Shown here: piece by piece, positions 9,501-19,034 of the stretch
Layout: each line of letters starts with the position of its first letter
Numbering within the stretch: position 1 is the stretch's first letter
Origin: Blastopirellula retiformator
GTDB lineage: Bacteria > Planctomycetota > Planctomycetia > Pirellulales > Pirellulaceae
Direction: 5' to 3'
Assembly: GCF_007859755.1 (NCBI RefSeq)
Contig: NZ_SJPF01000006.1
Span: 124,010-188,009, forward strand
DNA: 64,000 bases
Notes under the pieces: model-generated
What the model was told of the DNA's origin: nothing
Seen by the model: only the letters and a program-made list of their open reading frames with translations
Database searches by the model: none
Made by a program: the position numbers and the translations under genes

Positions 9501-12500
9501 TCGTCAGCCTGGGCGGCGACGACTACCGCATCTTCTACGACGGCGGCGACGGCAACGACGTCGTGCTGGTTCGCGACACGCTGGCGTCGATGGCCGTGCT
9601 GGTCGACGACGACTTCGCCGGTTCGAGCGCGGGCGCCGATCTGGGCGGCGGCTTCTTCTACTTGGTCAACGCCTTCTCGACCATTCAGGAAGGGGTCGAC
9701 GACGTCAGCGTCGGCGGTACCGTTACCGTTAACGACGGCACTTACGTTGAGAACGTCACGCTCTACAAAGAGCTGACCCTCGTCTCCGACACCGGCCGCG
9801 ACAATACGATGATCGAAGGGATCTCGGGCGTTGGCGCCTTGGCGACCGTTCTGATCACCTCCGACATGGTAACGCTGGGCCAAACCGGCCAGGGCTTCGC
9901 GATCATCGGCATCGACAACGGCATGCCGGGCATCGAAAACGCCGCCGTCTACATCGATAACGATAACGACGGCACGACGATCGAAGGCAACCGCATCACC
10001 GCCAACGGCGATTCGGCCCTGTTGTCCGAATACAACATGCAGGTCACCAACCTGACGATCAACGATAACATCTTTGACGGAACCACCTTCAGCGGGACGC
10101 CCACCACCGGCAACCAGTTTGTCGACACCAACGTGCCGCGCGGGCTGGTCTACATCAACGGCGGCAGCACCAACGACGACACCGGCAAGACCGCCAACAT
10201 CATCTTCACCGACAACACGGTCGAGGGAACTGCCGGCGGCCTCGACCCCATGATGATGGAAATCGGTCAATCGCTGGTGACGATCGATTCCAACGGCGCC
10301 ACCATTACCGGTAACGAATTTACGGGATCGACCTTCGGTAGCGGCGCGGCGCTGACGGCCCGCGGCAAGAACGCCGAGATTTCGGGCAACACGTTCGATT
10401 CGACCAACCTTGGCGAGTTCGCCAACGTCCTGTCGCTGCTGAACCGTTCGACCGGCGAACTCTCGATCGCCCCCGACACGCTGTTCGACATCGTCAACGA
10501 CAACACCTTTGTCGACGGCATGATGGGCGCCAAGACCTACTTCGAGTTCATCCCCGGCATGACGCCGAGCCAAGACAAGTTCGTGATCCGTACGCTGGAA
10601 CAAAACGGCGGCACGCTGCAAGGCGCCGTTGACGCGGCCCCGAACGGATCGACCCTCTACTTCCTTGACGACTTCGGCCCGTACGTCGAAGACCTGGACG
10701 TCAATAAGCCGGTCACCGTCGGCGGCGAGTTCACGCTTGACGGCGAGTTGAAGGCGAGCGCCGTCGGCGCCACGATCAGCGCAGGTTTCAGCCCCGGCAC
10801 GATCTTCTCGACCGACCTGATCTTGACCGGCGGCTCGATCCTGACCGTCGAAATCGACGACGTCAACGTCGCCGGAACCGAATACGATCAGTACGTCGTC
10901 ACCGGCACAGTCGACCTGGGAGGCGCGACGCTGGACCTCGTCGACTTGCCGACCGTCTCGACGTCGATGCTCGGCCACGAATTGATCCTGATCGACAACG
11001 ATGGGGTCGACGCGGTGATCGGCACGTTCGCCGGCTTGGTTGGCGGTTCGGTCATCACGATCGATGGCGAAGATTACAAGCTGTTCTATGACGGCGGCGA
11101 TGGCAACGACGTCGTGCTCGTTCGCGACTCGGACGTCACGCCGGTCGTGTACGTTGACGACGACTGGGAAACCGGCGTCGCCGCTGGCGACGAGGTGCTG
11201 CCAGGCTTCTTCTTCCAGGTCAACGCCTTTGCGACGATCCAGGAAGGTGTCGATGACGTCGATACCGACGGCGAAGTTCGCGTGCTCGAAGGTATGTATG
11301 ACGCCGGCGCCACCGTGGTTCGCGGCGTGACGATTCAAGGACAAGGCATGACGCCGGGCGACGTCATGGTAACCGATACCGTAGACCACGGTTTCTTCAT
11401 CAGCACCGCCGGCGACGTGATCCTGCAAAACATGCAGATCCAGTCGACCTTCGGCAACGGCGTTCTCGTCCAGACTGCAGGCTCCCTGCTTCTCGAGGAT
11501 CTCGTCCTGAACAACAACGCCGATGAAGGCTTTGTCATCGACTTGACGCCCATGGTGACCATCACCGACGTTGAGTACGAAGGCAACGGGCTGGAGAGCT
11601 CGGTGACGTCCGTCGGCACGTTCACCTACAACACGACCACCGGCGAAGCCGACGTGATCGACATCAACTCGCCATCGATCGGCGGCGAGGGGAACTTCCA
11701 GCACAACCGCGGAGGCGCCTACCAAGACGTCATCGAGTTCAGCGACGTCACGACGATGAACGTCAACACGTTTGAGGGACTCGACCGGTTTACCATCGCT
11801 CCGCACTCGACGACCGTCATCAACATCGATGGCGGCGACCCGGTATTTGGCGACCCCGATGTGCCGCCGGGAGATACGCTGGCCCTCTTCCTCGACGGCG
11901 TCGACAACCCGGTTATCGGTTCGACGCCCAATGGCTCGGTCACGTCAACCAACCGCGCTCCCATCAACTATGTCAGCATCGAGACGATCATTGTTCCGGA
12001 CCGGTTCGAGGTGAACGACTCGATCTCGCAGGCGACGATCCTCGGTTCGCCCGAAACGGTCACGCTAACCAATTTGTCGATTCACGACGATACCGATGTC
12101 GACTACTTCAGCTATACGGCGCACTACACCGGCAAGCTGTACATCAACTTGCTGTTTGAAGACGTTCCCCAAGGCGACTTGCGACTGAACGTCTATGATC
12201 AGTCGGGCGATTTGATCGCCACGGCCGATAACGGCGGCAATGGCGAATACCTGGCGATTCCGACCGTCAGCCAAGAGCGATACTTCATCCAGGTCGAAGC
12301 TTCGGGTGACGACGACACCAACATCTACTCGCTGGAACTGGAGAACTTCCAGGCTCCAGCGCCGCATGGGATTTTGATCTCGCCGCTGACCGATACCGGC
12401 TCGTCGTCGCTAGACAACGTCACTAACAGTTCGACGCCGCTGATCTACGTTCAGGACGACCTGCTGCAGTTTGTCGATGACAACGGCAACGACCTTTCGG

Positions 12501-15500
12501 AACCGGCGATGGGCGAACTGCGGATCTTGACCGCCGCCGAAGCCGAAGCTGGTTTGACGGCTGGTTTTGCGGTTCAGGTCTCGATCACCAACCTGACGAC
12601 CGGCGTGGTGCTCCGCCGCTTCGCCGATGCGGTTGGCCCGGTCGAATCGTCAACCGTTTACGCCTATGACCCGACCGCCTACGGCGACATGCTGGCCGAC
12701 GGCAACTACCTGATCTCGGCCCGCACGGTCGTCTTCGACGGCCAGACGCCGGTCGCTATGGGGAACGCCAACCTGTCGACGTCGGTCCGCCTGACGGTCG
12801 ATGCGGTCACCCCGGGCGGTTCGATGCCGAGCCTGGTCGCGACCAGCGACAGCGGTACGGTCGGCGATGACGAAGTGACCAACATTTCGCAGCCGATCTT
12901 CCAGGGCACCGGCGAACCGAACACCAAGGTTCTGCTGTTCGCCAACAACAACACCAACCCGATCGGCCAAGGGACGGTCGACGCCCAAGGCAACTGGTCG
13001 GTGCAAGTCGCCCCGTTGACCGACGGCGTCTACAGCATCCGGGCCGCCTACGAAGACCTGGCCGGCAACCGCAGCGCTCCGTCGGCGGGCCTGACGGTCG
13101 AAATCGACACCCTGGCGCCCAACACGCCGTTCCTCGATTTGATCACCGCCAGCGACTCGGGTCAGGTCAACGACGACAACGTCACCAACGACAACACGTT
13201 GACCTTCACGATGACGACGACCGATCCCAACGCGGCGTCGCATCTCTTCGCGACCAACTTCCAGTTCCGGATCTATGCTCGTCCGGAAGGGGGCGCCGAG
13301 TTCCTGCTCTACGATTCGTCGACCGATGGCGCTATCCCGGCCGCCAACATCGCCGACGGTCTGACCGACCTGAACCTGCTGACCCGCGAAACCGCCGCCC
13401 TGGCGGACGGCCGCTACAACTTCAAGCTAGAAGTCGAAGATCGCGCCGGCAACATCAGCACCGACTACCTGCTGGATGTGAACGTCGACACAATCGCCCC
13501 GGCTGGCGACGCCCCGGACTTGCTCGCTTCGAGCGACAGCGGGATGCTTGACAACGACTGGGTGACCAACGTCGACACGCCGACCTTCAATGGAACCGGC
13601 GAAGTCAACTCGAAGGTCTTCCTCTACGCCAATGGCGAACTGGTCGGTCAAACGATCGTCAACGCCGACGGCACGTGGAACATCGAGACGACCGCCCTGG
13701 AAGATGGCGTCTACACGATCTCGACGGTCTATGAAGATCTAGCCGGCAACCGCAGCGACGCCCAAATCGCCGACATGCAGCTGGAAGTCGACACCTATGT
13801 GCCGAACACGCCGTACCTGGATCTGGCGGCCGAAAGCGACACCGGACGGAACGACGAAGACAACGTGACGATGGACAACACGTTGACCTTCAACATGACG
13901 ACGACCGATCCGAATCAGCTGAACCACCTGTTTGCCGAGAACTACAAATTCCGCATCTATCTGCGGGCTGAAAACGGGACCGAGACGCTCCTCTACGACT
14001 CGTCGACCGAGTTCACCTCGGCCGATCCGCTGCTAGACGGCTTCACCAGCCAAGAGCAACTGAGCCGCACGATGGCGGAACTGGGCGATGGCTATCACGA
14101 CTTCAAGCTGGAAGTCGAAGATCGCGCCGGCAACATCAGCTTCGACTACCTGCTGGACGTGGTGATCGATACCATGGCGCCCGACGCGCCGACGCTCGAA
14201 ATTGATCCGAGCAGCACCGACACCGGCGTCACCGGCGATCCGAACACGCTGGCCGACAAGATCACCAGCGACTCGAACACCGGCTTTGTCGGCGACGCCG
14301 AGTCGAACTCGGTGATTCGCGTCTACGCGACCGATACGCCGCTGGACGCCGCTACGCTCGCCGCTTTGAGCGGGATGTCGTCGGCCGACGTGATCGACTT
14401 CCTGAACGGCTCCTACACCGACCAAGGGCTAACCGCCGCCTCGCCGCTGGACGGCAACGACGGCAACCCGGAAGTCGGCTACTGGGAACTGTCCGGCAAA
14501 TACGATCTGAACAACCCGAACTTCTTCGCGTACGACGGCATCCGTCAGATCGTGGTGACGTCGGAAGATCTCGCTGGCAACATCTCGGCCGTTACCACGC
14601 TCGAAATGATGATCGACACGCAGGGCCCGACGGTCGACGGCGTCAGCGTGACCGACGCTCCCGACTACGACCTGTTTGCACCGAAACCGGCCGTCGACGG
14701 ACCGACCCCGCCGATCACCAGCCTGGACATCGACTTCAGCGATCTGCCGATTCGCCCCGGCGTCCAACTGTTCGCTCCCGGCAACTCGCCCGACGTGACG
14801 TTTGTGATCGACGCTTCGGCCAGTACGCTGGGCGGCATCGCCGGCGCCCAAGTGGGCGACCTCAACGGCGATGGAATCTTCAACACGATTCTGGACGCCC
14901 AGATCGCCGCCATCATTGAGGCGAACCAACAACTGATCGACGCTGGCCTCGGCGACGTCGCCAACGTCTCGCTGGTGGTCATGCTTAGCGGCACCGCGGT
15001 CTCGATCGACTTGGACGTCAACTCCAAGTTCACCACCGCCGCGGCCGACAACAATGGCGACGGAAAGCTGGACCTGATCAACGCCCTGGAGTCGATCAAC
15101 GCCGGCGGATCGGCCAACTTCACCGCAGGCCTGGAAGCGGCGACGGAGACGTTGGAAAACTCTGGCTTCGCGAACTCGACCGTCCTCTTCTTCGCCGATG
15201 GGTTCTCCGGCACGCCGGGCGCCCATACCGCCGCGGCCGCCGAACTGCAAGCCGTTGCGAAGAATATCTTCGCGATCGGCGTCGGCAGCTCGGACCTGGC
15301 CGAACTGCAGATCATCGATGCGGACGCCGCCATCTACACGACGACCAACGCGCTGCTCAACACCAGCCCGGTCGCTCCGGTTGTGGTCGACGACTTCGGC
15401 TTCCTGTACCCGGCGATTTCCGACGCGACCGCCCTGCAGCCGGGCACGTTCCAGCTGATTGGCGACGCCAACGGTTTGATCCCGATCAAGTCGATCACGA

Positions 15501-17320
15501 TCAACCACGACGTGACGGCCGGCTCGATCGCTCGGTCGACCGTGACGCTCGAGTTCTTCGAGGCTCTGCCGGATGATCGTTACACCCTGACGATCGCCGA
15601 TTCGCTCTCTGACCCGGCCGGCAACATGCTGGATGGCGAAAGCAACGCCAGCGAACCGCAAGACGACCCGTCGTTCTCGTCCGGCAACGGCGTCGCCGGC
15701 GGATCATTCGTGGCCCGGTTCACCATCGACACCCATCCCGAACTGGGCGTCAGCAGCTACGGTACGACGCTGATCGACATCAACGGCAACTTCATCGTCG
15801 ATCCGCAAAACGGGGACGACACCAACGAAGACCTCGCCTTTGCGATTGGCTTCTCGACCGACGACGTCTTCGCCGGGCAGTTTACGCCGAGCGCCGGAAC
15901 CGTCGCAGACGGTTTCGATCGCCTGGCGGTCTACGGCAAGGTCAACGGCAAGTTCCGCTTCCAGTTTGACTTTGACAACGATGGCGCCCCGGACGCGACG
16001 GTGGTGCAAAACATCCAGATCAACGGCCTGCCGGTCGCCGGCAACTTTGACGGAGACGCTTCCAACGGCGACGAAGTCGGCGTCTACGTCGGCGAAACCG
16101 GCACGTTCTGGATCGACACCGATCATGACAACCAGATCGATACTCCGATCCACACTTCGCTGGTCGGCAAGCCCATCGTCGGCGACTGGGACGGGGACGG
16201 CTTTGACGACCTCGGCGTCTGGCGGGACGACAAGTTCTCGCTCGACCTGACCGGCGGCGTTCAGAACGGTTGGGACGGCAAGGCGGACCAGACCTTCTGG
16301 TTTGGCTTCGAGGGCGTTCGCGAACGCCCGGTCTCGGCCGACTTCAACTCGGACGGCGTCGAAGACCTCGGCCTGTGGGTCCCCGATCAGCAGAACAACA
16401 CGAGCAACGAAGCGGAATGGTTCCTGCTGATTTCCGACAGCGACGCCAATGGGGCCGCTCGTCCGATCTGGGAAAACCCCGATCGCATGATTCCGCCGTC
16501 GCAAGATCCGCTTGGTCGCACCGTGGCGAAGTTCCTGACCGACCCGTTCGGCCCGGATCAATACGCCTCGTTCGGCAATGATATCGGCCTGCCGGTCGTC
16601 GGCAACTTCGATCCGCCGGTCGCCGATTCGCCGTCGCAGAACCCAACTCCGACGCCGACGCTCGAGTTCCCAGAGATCAACTCGCCGGGCACGTCCTACG
16701 GTTCGACCTGGGAAGAAGCGGCCGACTTGGATCATGACGGCGCCGTCACGCTGATTGACCTGACCCTGCTCATCCGCCAAGTCGGCAGCCAGGCCAGCTT
16801 GCCGTCGGACGTCGCTTGGGCGTTTGACTTTGACCGGGACGGCGTCGTCAGCCTGGTCGATCTGACGCAAATGATCCGCAAGATTGGCTCGCAGGCTCCC
16901 GCGACGAACCATGGCAATTCGCTAGAAGCGGAAGCGGTGGGCGAGTCGACGGCGACCGATCCGGCTCCGACTACGACCGCACCTTCGACGACTACGACCT
17001 ACTTCGAGGTCGCCTCGTCGGTTGCCTCGGACGAGGCGGAATCGAAGATCAGCGGCAGCGTCGCCCTGGAAGGGGAAGCGGTCGCCGCCAGCCCGCTCTT
17101 CTGGATTCCGTCCGACGCCGACTCGACCGAGTCAACGCCGGTCCAGTCGGCCACCTACCAGGCGGTCGACGCCGAGGTCGCCACGCAGGATGCCCTGGAA
17201 TCGGAACTGGTCGACGAGCAACTGCTCGACTCGCTGACCGGGGTCGATGGAGAATTCGAAGCGGTCGACGCCTTGTTCACGGACGAAGAAGACGAGTTGG
17301 ACGACCTGTTCGTCTTCTAG
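6512..17320 (+). CDS. giant modular surface protein: beta-helix repeats, PPC, Ig-like, VWA, FG-GAP, dockerin
   Basis: 3602 residues. The basic N-terminus carries LEARQLLAA (35-43), a motif seen at the start of giant planctomycete proteins and probably an export signal. Three units of about 490-515 residues, each opening with V(F/L)VDDxxAG (about 45, 538 and 1029), then a shorter fourth (about 1545-1830), carry right-handed beta-helix/adhesin-like repeats ending in YDGGDGNDVVLVRD. Next are a PPC-like domain (about 1830-1950), several Ig-like modules with LAGNRS or RAGNIS ends (about 2100-2720), a von Willebrand A domain with a DxSxS MIDAS motif (DASAS, about 2765), an FG-GAP/VCBS-like region (about 3080-3370), two dockerin-type EF-hand repeats (DLDHDGAVTLIDLTLLIRQ and DFDRDGVVSLVDLTQMIRK, about 3405-3460), and an acidic tail ending in DDLFVF. 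The likely role is calcium-dependent adhesion or cell-surface assembly. It stands alone, with its own terminator. Confidence 0.92.
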   Translation: MSSSNQGGKRRKALSKNKRRKQQRQRQQSMQAEHLEARQLLAADVFVDDNWAGLMAGVDPDGAGPATEIGVDAFVTIQAGVNAVDPDGKVTVHDGTYAENVTINKNLTLQSVNGRGATTIDGDNLGSELGTIFVTNNTTAVTIEGFTVLGIDSDNPGIEHAAIYFQGGHSGAKILNNEVVARGDAGLQTEYSATIDNFLIDGNIFSGQTFNDPNPAGNGFGDQFSKENVPRQLVTIGGGSGGGNTSNITFINNEITGTAGGLNDMGEEQGNTLVTIDSQSATITDNTFAGTTTRYGSSLRARGDDTKIEDNMFDLSNQSATTNALFLTTTGGGLSTDPDTLGDVVANNMFANPVVAVGNSVYPTSSIQAAIDASTAGAVLLFSGDFTENVIVDKAITLGGEFNLDGTLSVTDSGATLSAGFSPGIIASGDLSLTAGSILDVEFNGIVTAGVDYDQYQVTGTVDLGGATLSLTGMASGLALGDQITIIDNDDTDAVTGTFAGLTNGAVVNLGGDDYRIFYDGGDGNDVVLVRDTLASPDVLVDDDFAGSSAGMDLGGGFFYLVNAFSTIQEGIADVDAGGVVTVADGSYMGNVTINKNLTLQSENGRDFTTITGDSGSPEFGTIFVTNNTTAVTVDGFTIIGIDGTPGLEHGAVYFQGSHSGAKIVNNDIVANGDSGLTTEYAATIDNFLIDGNIFSGQTFNGANPAGNGFATQFSEPNVPRQLVVMGGGTGGGNTSNITFTNNQITGTAGGLNTMGEEQGNTLVTIDAKGAVITDNTFAGTTTRYGTSLRARGDNLKLEDNTFDLSNQSPTTSALFLTTTGGALSTDPDTFEDIFAKNDFGGNAYFNDGTIGAGSMQQAIDNAAPGDVIYFLGNYTDAAVDIDQAVTVAGEFDLTGTLTASDPGAILSAGFSPGIISTGDLALSPGSKLEVEFNNLGMAGVDFDQYQVTGTVDLGGATFSLSGTAMGLMLGDQITIIDNDDTDAVTGTFAGLTNGAVVSLGGDDYRIFYDGGDGNDVVLVRDTLASMAVLVDDDFAGSSAGADLGGGFFYLVNAFSTIQEGVDDVSVGGTVTVNDGTYVENVTLYKELTLVSDTGRDNTMIEGISGVGALATVLITSDMVTLGQTGQGFAIIGIDNGMPGIENAAVYIDNDNDGTTIEGNRITANGDSALLSEYNMQVTNLTINDNIFDGTTFSGTPTTGNQFVDTNVPRGLVYINGGSTNDDTGKTANIIFTDNTVEGTAGGLDPMMMEIGQSLVTIDSNGATITGNEFTGSTFGSGAALTARGKNAEISGNTFDSTNLGEFANVLSLLNRSTGELSIAPDTLFDIVNDNTFVDGMMGAKTYFEFIPGMTPSQDKFVIRTLEQNGGTLQGAVDAAPNGSTLYFLDDFGPYVEDLDVNKPVTVGGEFTLDGELKASAVGATISAGFSPGTIFSTDLILTGGSILTVEIDDVNVAGTEYDQYVVTGTVDLGGATLDLVDLPTVSTSMLGHELILIDNDGVDAVIGTFAGLVGGSVITIDGEDYKLFYDGGDGNDVVLVRDSDVTPVVYVDDDWETGVAAGDEVLPGFFFQVNAFATIQEGVDDVDTDGEVRVLEGMYDAGATVVRGVTIQGQGMTPGDVMVTDTVDHGFFISTAGDVILQNMQIQSTFGNGVLVQTAGSLLLEDLVLNNNADEGFVIDLTPMVTITDVEYEGNGLESSVTSVGTFTYNTTTGEADVIDINSPSIGGEGNFQHNRGGAYQDVIEFSDVTTMNVNTFEGLDRFTIAPHSTTVINIDGGDPVFGDPDVPPGDTLALFLDGVDNPVIGSTPNGSVTSTNRAPINYVSIETIIVPDRFEVNDSISQATILGSPETVTLTNLSIHDDTDVDYFSYTAHYTGKLYINLLFEDVPQGDLRLNVYDQSGDLIATADNGGNGEYLAIPTVSQERYFIQVEASGDDDTNIYSLELENFQAPAPHGILISPLTDTGSSSLDNVTNSSTPLIYVQDDLLQFVDDNGNDLSEPAMGELRILTAAEAEAGLTAGFAVQVSITNLTTGVVLRRFADAVGPVESSTVYAYDPTAYGDMLADGNYLISARTVVFDGQTPVAMGNANLSTSVRLTVDAVTPGGSMPSLVATSDSGTVGDDEVTNISQPIFQGTGEPNTKVLLFANNNTNPIGQGTVDAQGNWSVQVAPLTDGVYSIRAAYEDLAGNRSAPSAGLTVEIDTLAPNTPFLDLITASDSGQVNDDNVTNDNTLTFTMTTTDPNAASHLFATNFQFRIYARPEGGAEFLLYDSSTDGAIPAANIADGLTDLNLLTRETAALADGRYNFKLEVEDRAGNISTDYLLDVNVDTIAPAGDAPDLLASSDSGMLDNDWVTNVDTPTFNGTGEVNSKVFLYANGELVGQTIVNADGTWNIETTALEDGVYTISTVYEDLAGNRSDAQIADMQLEVDTYVPNTPYLDLAAESDTGRNDEDNVTMDNTLTFNMTTTDPNQLNHLFAENYKFRIYLRAENGTETLLYDSSTEFTSADPLLDGFTSQEQLSRTMAELGDGYHDFKLEVEDRAGNISFDYLLDVVIDTMAPDAPTLEIDPSSTDTGVTGDPNTLADKITSDSNTGFVGDAESNSVIRVYATDTPLDAATLAALSGMSSADVIDFLNGSYTDQGLTAASPLDGNDGNPEVGYWELSGKYDLNNPNFFAYDGIRQIVVTSEDLAGNISAVTTLEMMIDTQGPTVDGVSVTDAPDYDLFAPKPAVDGPTPPITSLDIDFSDLPIRPGVQLFAPGNSPDVTFVIDASASTLGGIAGAQVGDLNGDGIFNTILDAQIAAIIEANQQLIDAGLGDVANVSLVVMLSGTAVSIDLDVNSKFTTAAADNNGDGKLDLINALESINAGGSANFTAGLEAATETLENSGFANSTVLFFADGFSGTPGAHTAAAAELQAVAKNIFAIGVGSSDLAELQIIDADAAIYTTTNALLNTSPVAPVVVDDFGFLYPAISDATALQPGTFQLIGDANGLIPIKSITINHDVTAGSIARSTVTLEFFEALPDDRYTLTIADSLSDPAGNMLDGESNASEPQDDPSFSSGNGVAGGSFVARFTIDTHPELGVSSYGTTLIDINGNFIVDPQNGDDTNEDLAFAIGFSTDDVFAGQFTPSAGTVADGFDRLAVYGKVNGKFRFQFDFDNDGAPDATVVQNIQINGLPVAGNFDGDASNGDEVGVYVGETGTFWIDTDHDNQIDTPIHTSLVGKPIVGDWDGDGFDDLGVWRDDKFSLDLTGGVQNGWDGKADQTFWFGFEGVRERPVSADFNSDGVEDLGLWVPDQQNNTSNEAEWFLLISDSDANGAARPIWENPDRMIPPSQDPLGRTVAKFLTDPFGPDQYASFGNDIGLPVVGNFDPPVADSPSQNPTPTPTLEFPEINSPGTSYGSTWEEAADLDHDGAVTLIDLTLLIRQVGSQASLPSDVAWAFDFDRDGVVSLVDLTQMIRKIGSQAPATNHGNSLEAEAVGESTATDPAPTTTAPSTTTTYFEVASSVASDEAESKISGSVALEGEAVAASPLFWIPSDADSTESTPVQSATYQAVDAEVATQDALESELVDEQLLDSLTGVDGEFEAVDALFTDEEDELDDLFVF
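6650..11800 (+). repeat. tandem ~1.47-1.55-kb repeat units inside the giant gene
   Basis: The unit opening at about 6647 recurs at about 8125, 9598 and (diverged) 11145. Units 1 and 2 are nearly identical in long stretches of protein (for example NTSNITF, then NEITGTAGGL or NQITGTAGGL, then GEEQGNTLVTID). The DNA at about 7957-8220 and 9424-9690 is almost identical, which points to recent duplication or gene conversion. Confidence 0.9.
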
Positions 17321-17346
17321 ACTCCGCGGGACAAATAAACTCCCCA

Positions 17347-17386
17347 AAAGCCGGCTTGCGCTTGTCGCCAGCCGGCTTTTTTTGGG
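17347..17386 (+). terminator. terminator of the giant surface-protein gene
   Basis: AAAGCCGGCT (17347-17356) and AGCCGGCTTT (17370-17379) form a perfect 10-bp stem, followed by a T run. The rest of the 17321-17714 gap shows no gene; TATACT at about 17541 could be a -10 box but has no matching -35. Confidence 0.88.
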
Positions 17387-17714
17387 GGGGAACGGACAAA
17401 CTTTGTCAGCCTCCCCTGCCCGGCCGGGTCCCGTTTCTACCGGTTTCTGATGAATCATTTGCGCCGTGTTGCCATTCGATTCCAGCCGACGTGCCCTGCT
17501 AGTTTTCGGCAAATTCAAGTAGAGTCTCCGCCGGGGGACCGATATACTGAATAGCACTCCCCCCTCCCCTAACCACACCTCCATTTTCCGACACCTTGTC
17601 GATGATCTCTCCCTAAACCACCCATGCCGGAGAGATTCGCCTACTTTCCAACCGTCCACGATTTCGTGCGCGGGCGCCAGGTGATCGACATATCCCATCC
17701 TGGAAGGAGCGACC

Positions 17715-19034
17715 ATGCTTGACCGTAGAAGAATGCTACAAGCCGTGGCGACGGGTGCCGGAGCCGCCCTTGGTTTTCCGTTTTCCGCCGACCGTCTGTT
17801 GGCTGCCAGCGCTCAAAACTCGACGCCCAAGCGGGTTATCTTCTTCCTACAAAATCAAGGCTTTGATCCAGCGACTTGCGTCCCCAAGGGGATGAAGCAC
17901 AGCGGTTCGCTGGCCGGCGTCAAGCTTCCCGAGCCAATCAGCCCGCTGGAACCGTACAAAGAACGTCTGCACATCATCAACGGCCTGCATGGCAAGCACA
18001 CCAGCCCATCGCACAGCGCATTCTTCGGCGCTCTGGGTGGATACCGCGGCGGCGATGGCGTTCCACCAAGCGCTGCGACAATCGATTACGAACTCAGCAA
18101 CGTCCTGCCGCAGACGCTTCTGCCGCACCTGTGCATCGGTATGGACTCGATGGAGAACATGACCGCCAAGCCGACCCTGGCCACCTTATCGGCCAGCGGC
18201 GCCGGGCAGCCGATCTTCATGCACTCCAATCCGAATCTGCTGTACCAAATGCTTTACGGCGGCATCTCGACCGGCGACATTCGTCGTCAACACGAAGCCC
18301 GCTCTAGCGCCTTCGACCAGATCAAAAAGCTGGCCGCCGCCAAAGGCGCGTCGCTACCGGCCGCCGATCAACTGCGCTATCGCCAGTACGTCAACGGCTT
18401 CAAAGAGATCAACGGACTACGCGAGCGACTCGATACCGTGTCCGATCATCTCCGACAGTTTGCTCCCAAAGTTGACGAGCGTTACGCCCAGCCCGAGTTT
18501 GAAACCGATTGGCATGACGCGCTGCTGGAGCTTGGCATTTCGGCCCTCGCCTCCGGCATCACCAACACGCTGACGATTGGATCGGGGCGTGGTGAGATCT
18601 TTGGCGCCTGGAAAGGCCTGGGCATTGACCAACAAGGTCACAATCTGGGACACATGTCGCAGCCCGACAATCCGATCTGGACCAAGATTCGCCAGTACAA
18701 CAGCCGAATGCTGGAAAAGATCATCGATTCGCTTGAGAGCATCCCGGAAGGGAGCGGCACGATGATGGATCACACGCTGATCGTCTACACCAGCAACAAC
18801 GCCGACAGCCAGCACACCAGCGGCGCCAATTGGCCGGTGATGCTGCTGGGCAATTTCGACGGCGCGTTCAAGACCGGCCGCTTCACGCAGCTGGATGGCA
18901 AACGCCCGATCAACGCACTCTATACGTCGATCCTCAACGCCGCCGGCGTCAATTGCGATCGCTACAACATGAGCGAGAAACTCGCCCAGAAATTCGATGC
19001 CGGCAACGGCGCGCTCTCGGAAGTGCTGGCATGA
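17715..19034 (+). CDS. DUF1552 protein, second copy
   Basis: 439 residues, with the start fixed by GGAAGGAG 5 bp upstream of the ATG. The N-terminus [19 protein letters not shown] is a twin-arginine signal. The core has the DUF1552 pattern ([35 protein letters not shown], and a late [20 protein letters not shown], then [11 protein letters not shown]), as in the copy at 2224-3618, though overall similarity is low. It is a probable exported protein of unknown enzymology. Its stop overlaps the next start (ATGA), so it is translationally coupled to the DUF1592-type gene, in the reverse gene order of the first pair. Confidence 0.93.
   Translation: MLDRRRMLQAVATGAGAALGFPFSADRLLAASAQNSTPKRVIFFLQNQGFDPATCVPKGMKHSGSLAGVKLPEPISPLEPYKERLHIINGLHGKHTSPSHSAFFGALGGYRGGDGVPPSAATIDYELSNVLPQTLLPHLCIGMDSMENMTAKPTLATLSASGAGQPIFMHSNPNLLYQMLYGGISTGDIRRQHEARSSAFDQIKKLAAAKGASLPAADQLRYRQYVNGFKEINGLRERLDTVSDHLRQFAPKVDERYAQPEFETDWHDALLELGISALASGITNTLTIGSGRGEIFGAWKGLGIDQQGHNLGHMSQPDNPIWTKIRQYNSRMLEKIIDSLESIPEGSGTMMDHTLIVYTSNNADSQHTSGANWPVMLLGNFDGAFKTGRFTQLDGKRPINALYTSILNAAGVNCDRYNMSEKLAQKFDAGNGALSEVLA

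Noticed and set aside
6650-11800. CRISPR-like periodicity
   Set aside because: The repeats are 1.47-kb coding units without short direct repeats and spacers; no cas genes are in the window.
8117-11806. Very long minus-strand open frame (about 1229 codons) inside the giant gene
   Set aside because: It is antisense to repeated, GC-rich coding sequence and its product is low-complexity (rich in Val, Asp, Gly, Arg). The plus-strand product has clear domains.
17541-17546. TATACT as a -10 box for the second DUF1552 gene
   Set aside because: No acceptable -35 sequence at 16-18 bp, so it cannot be called a promoter.
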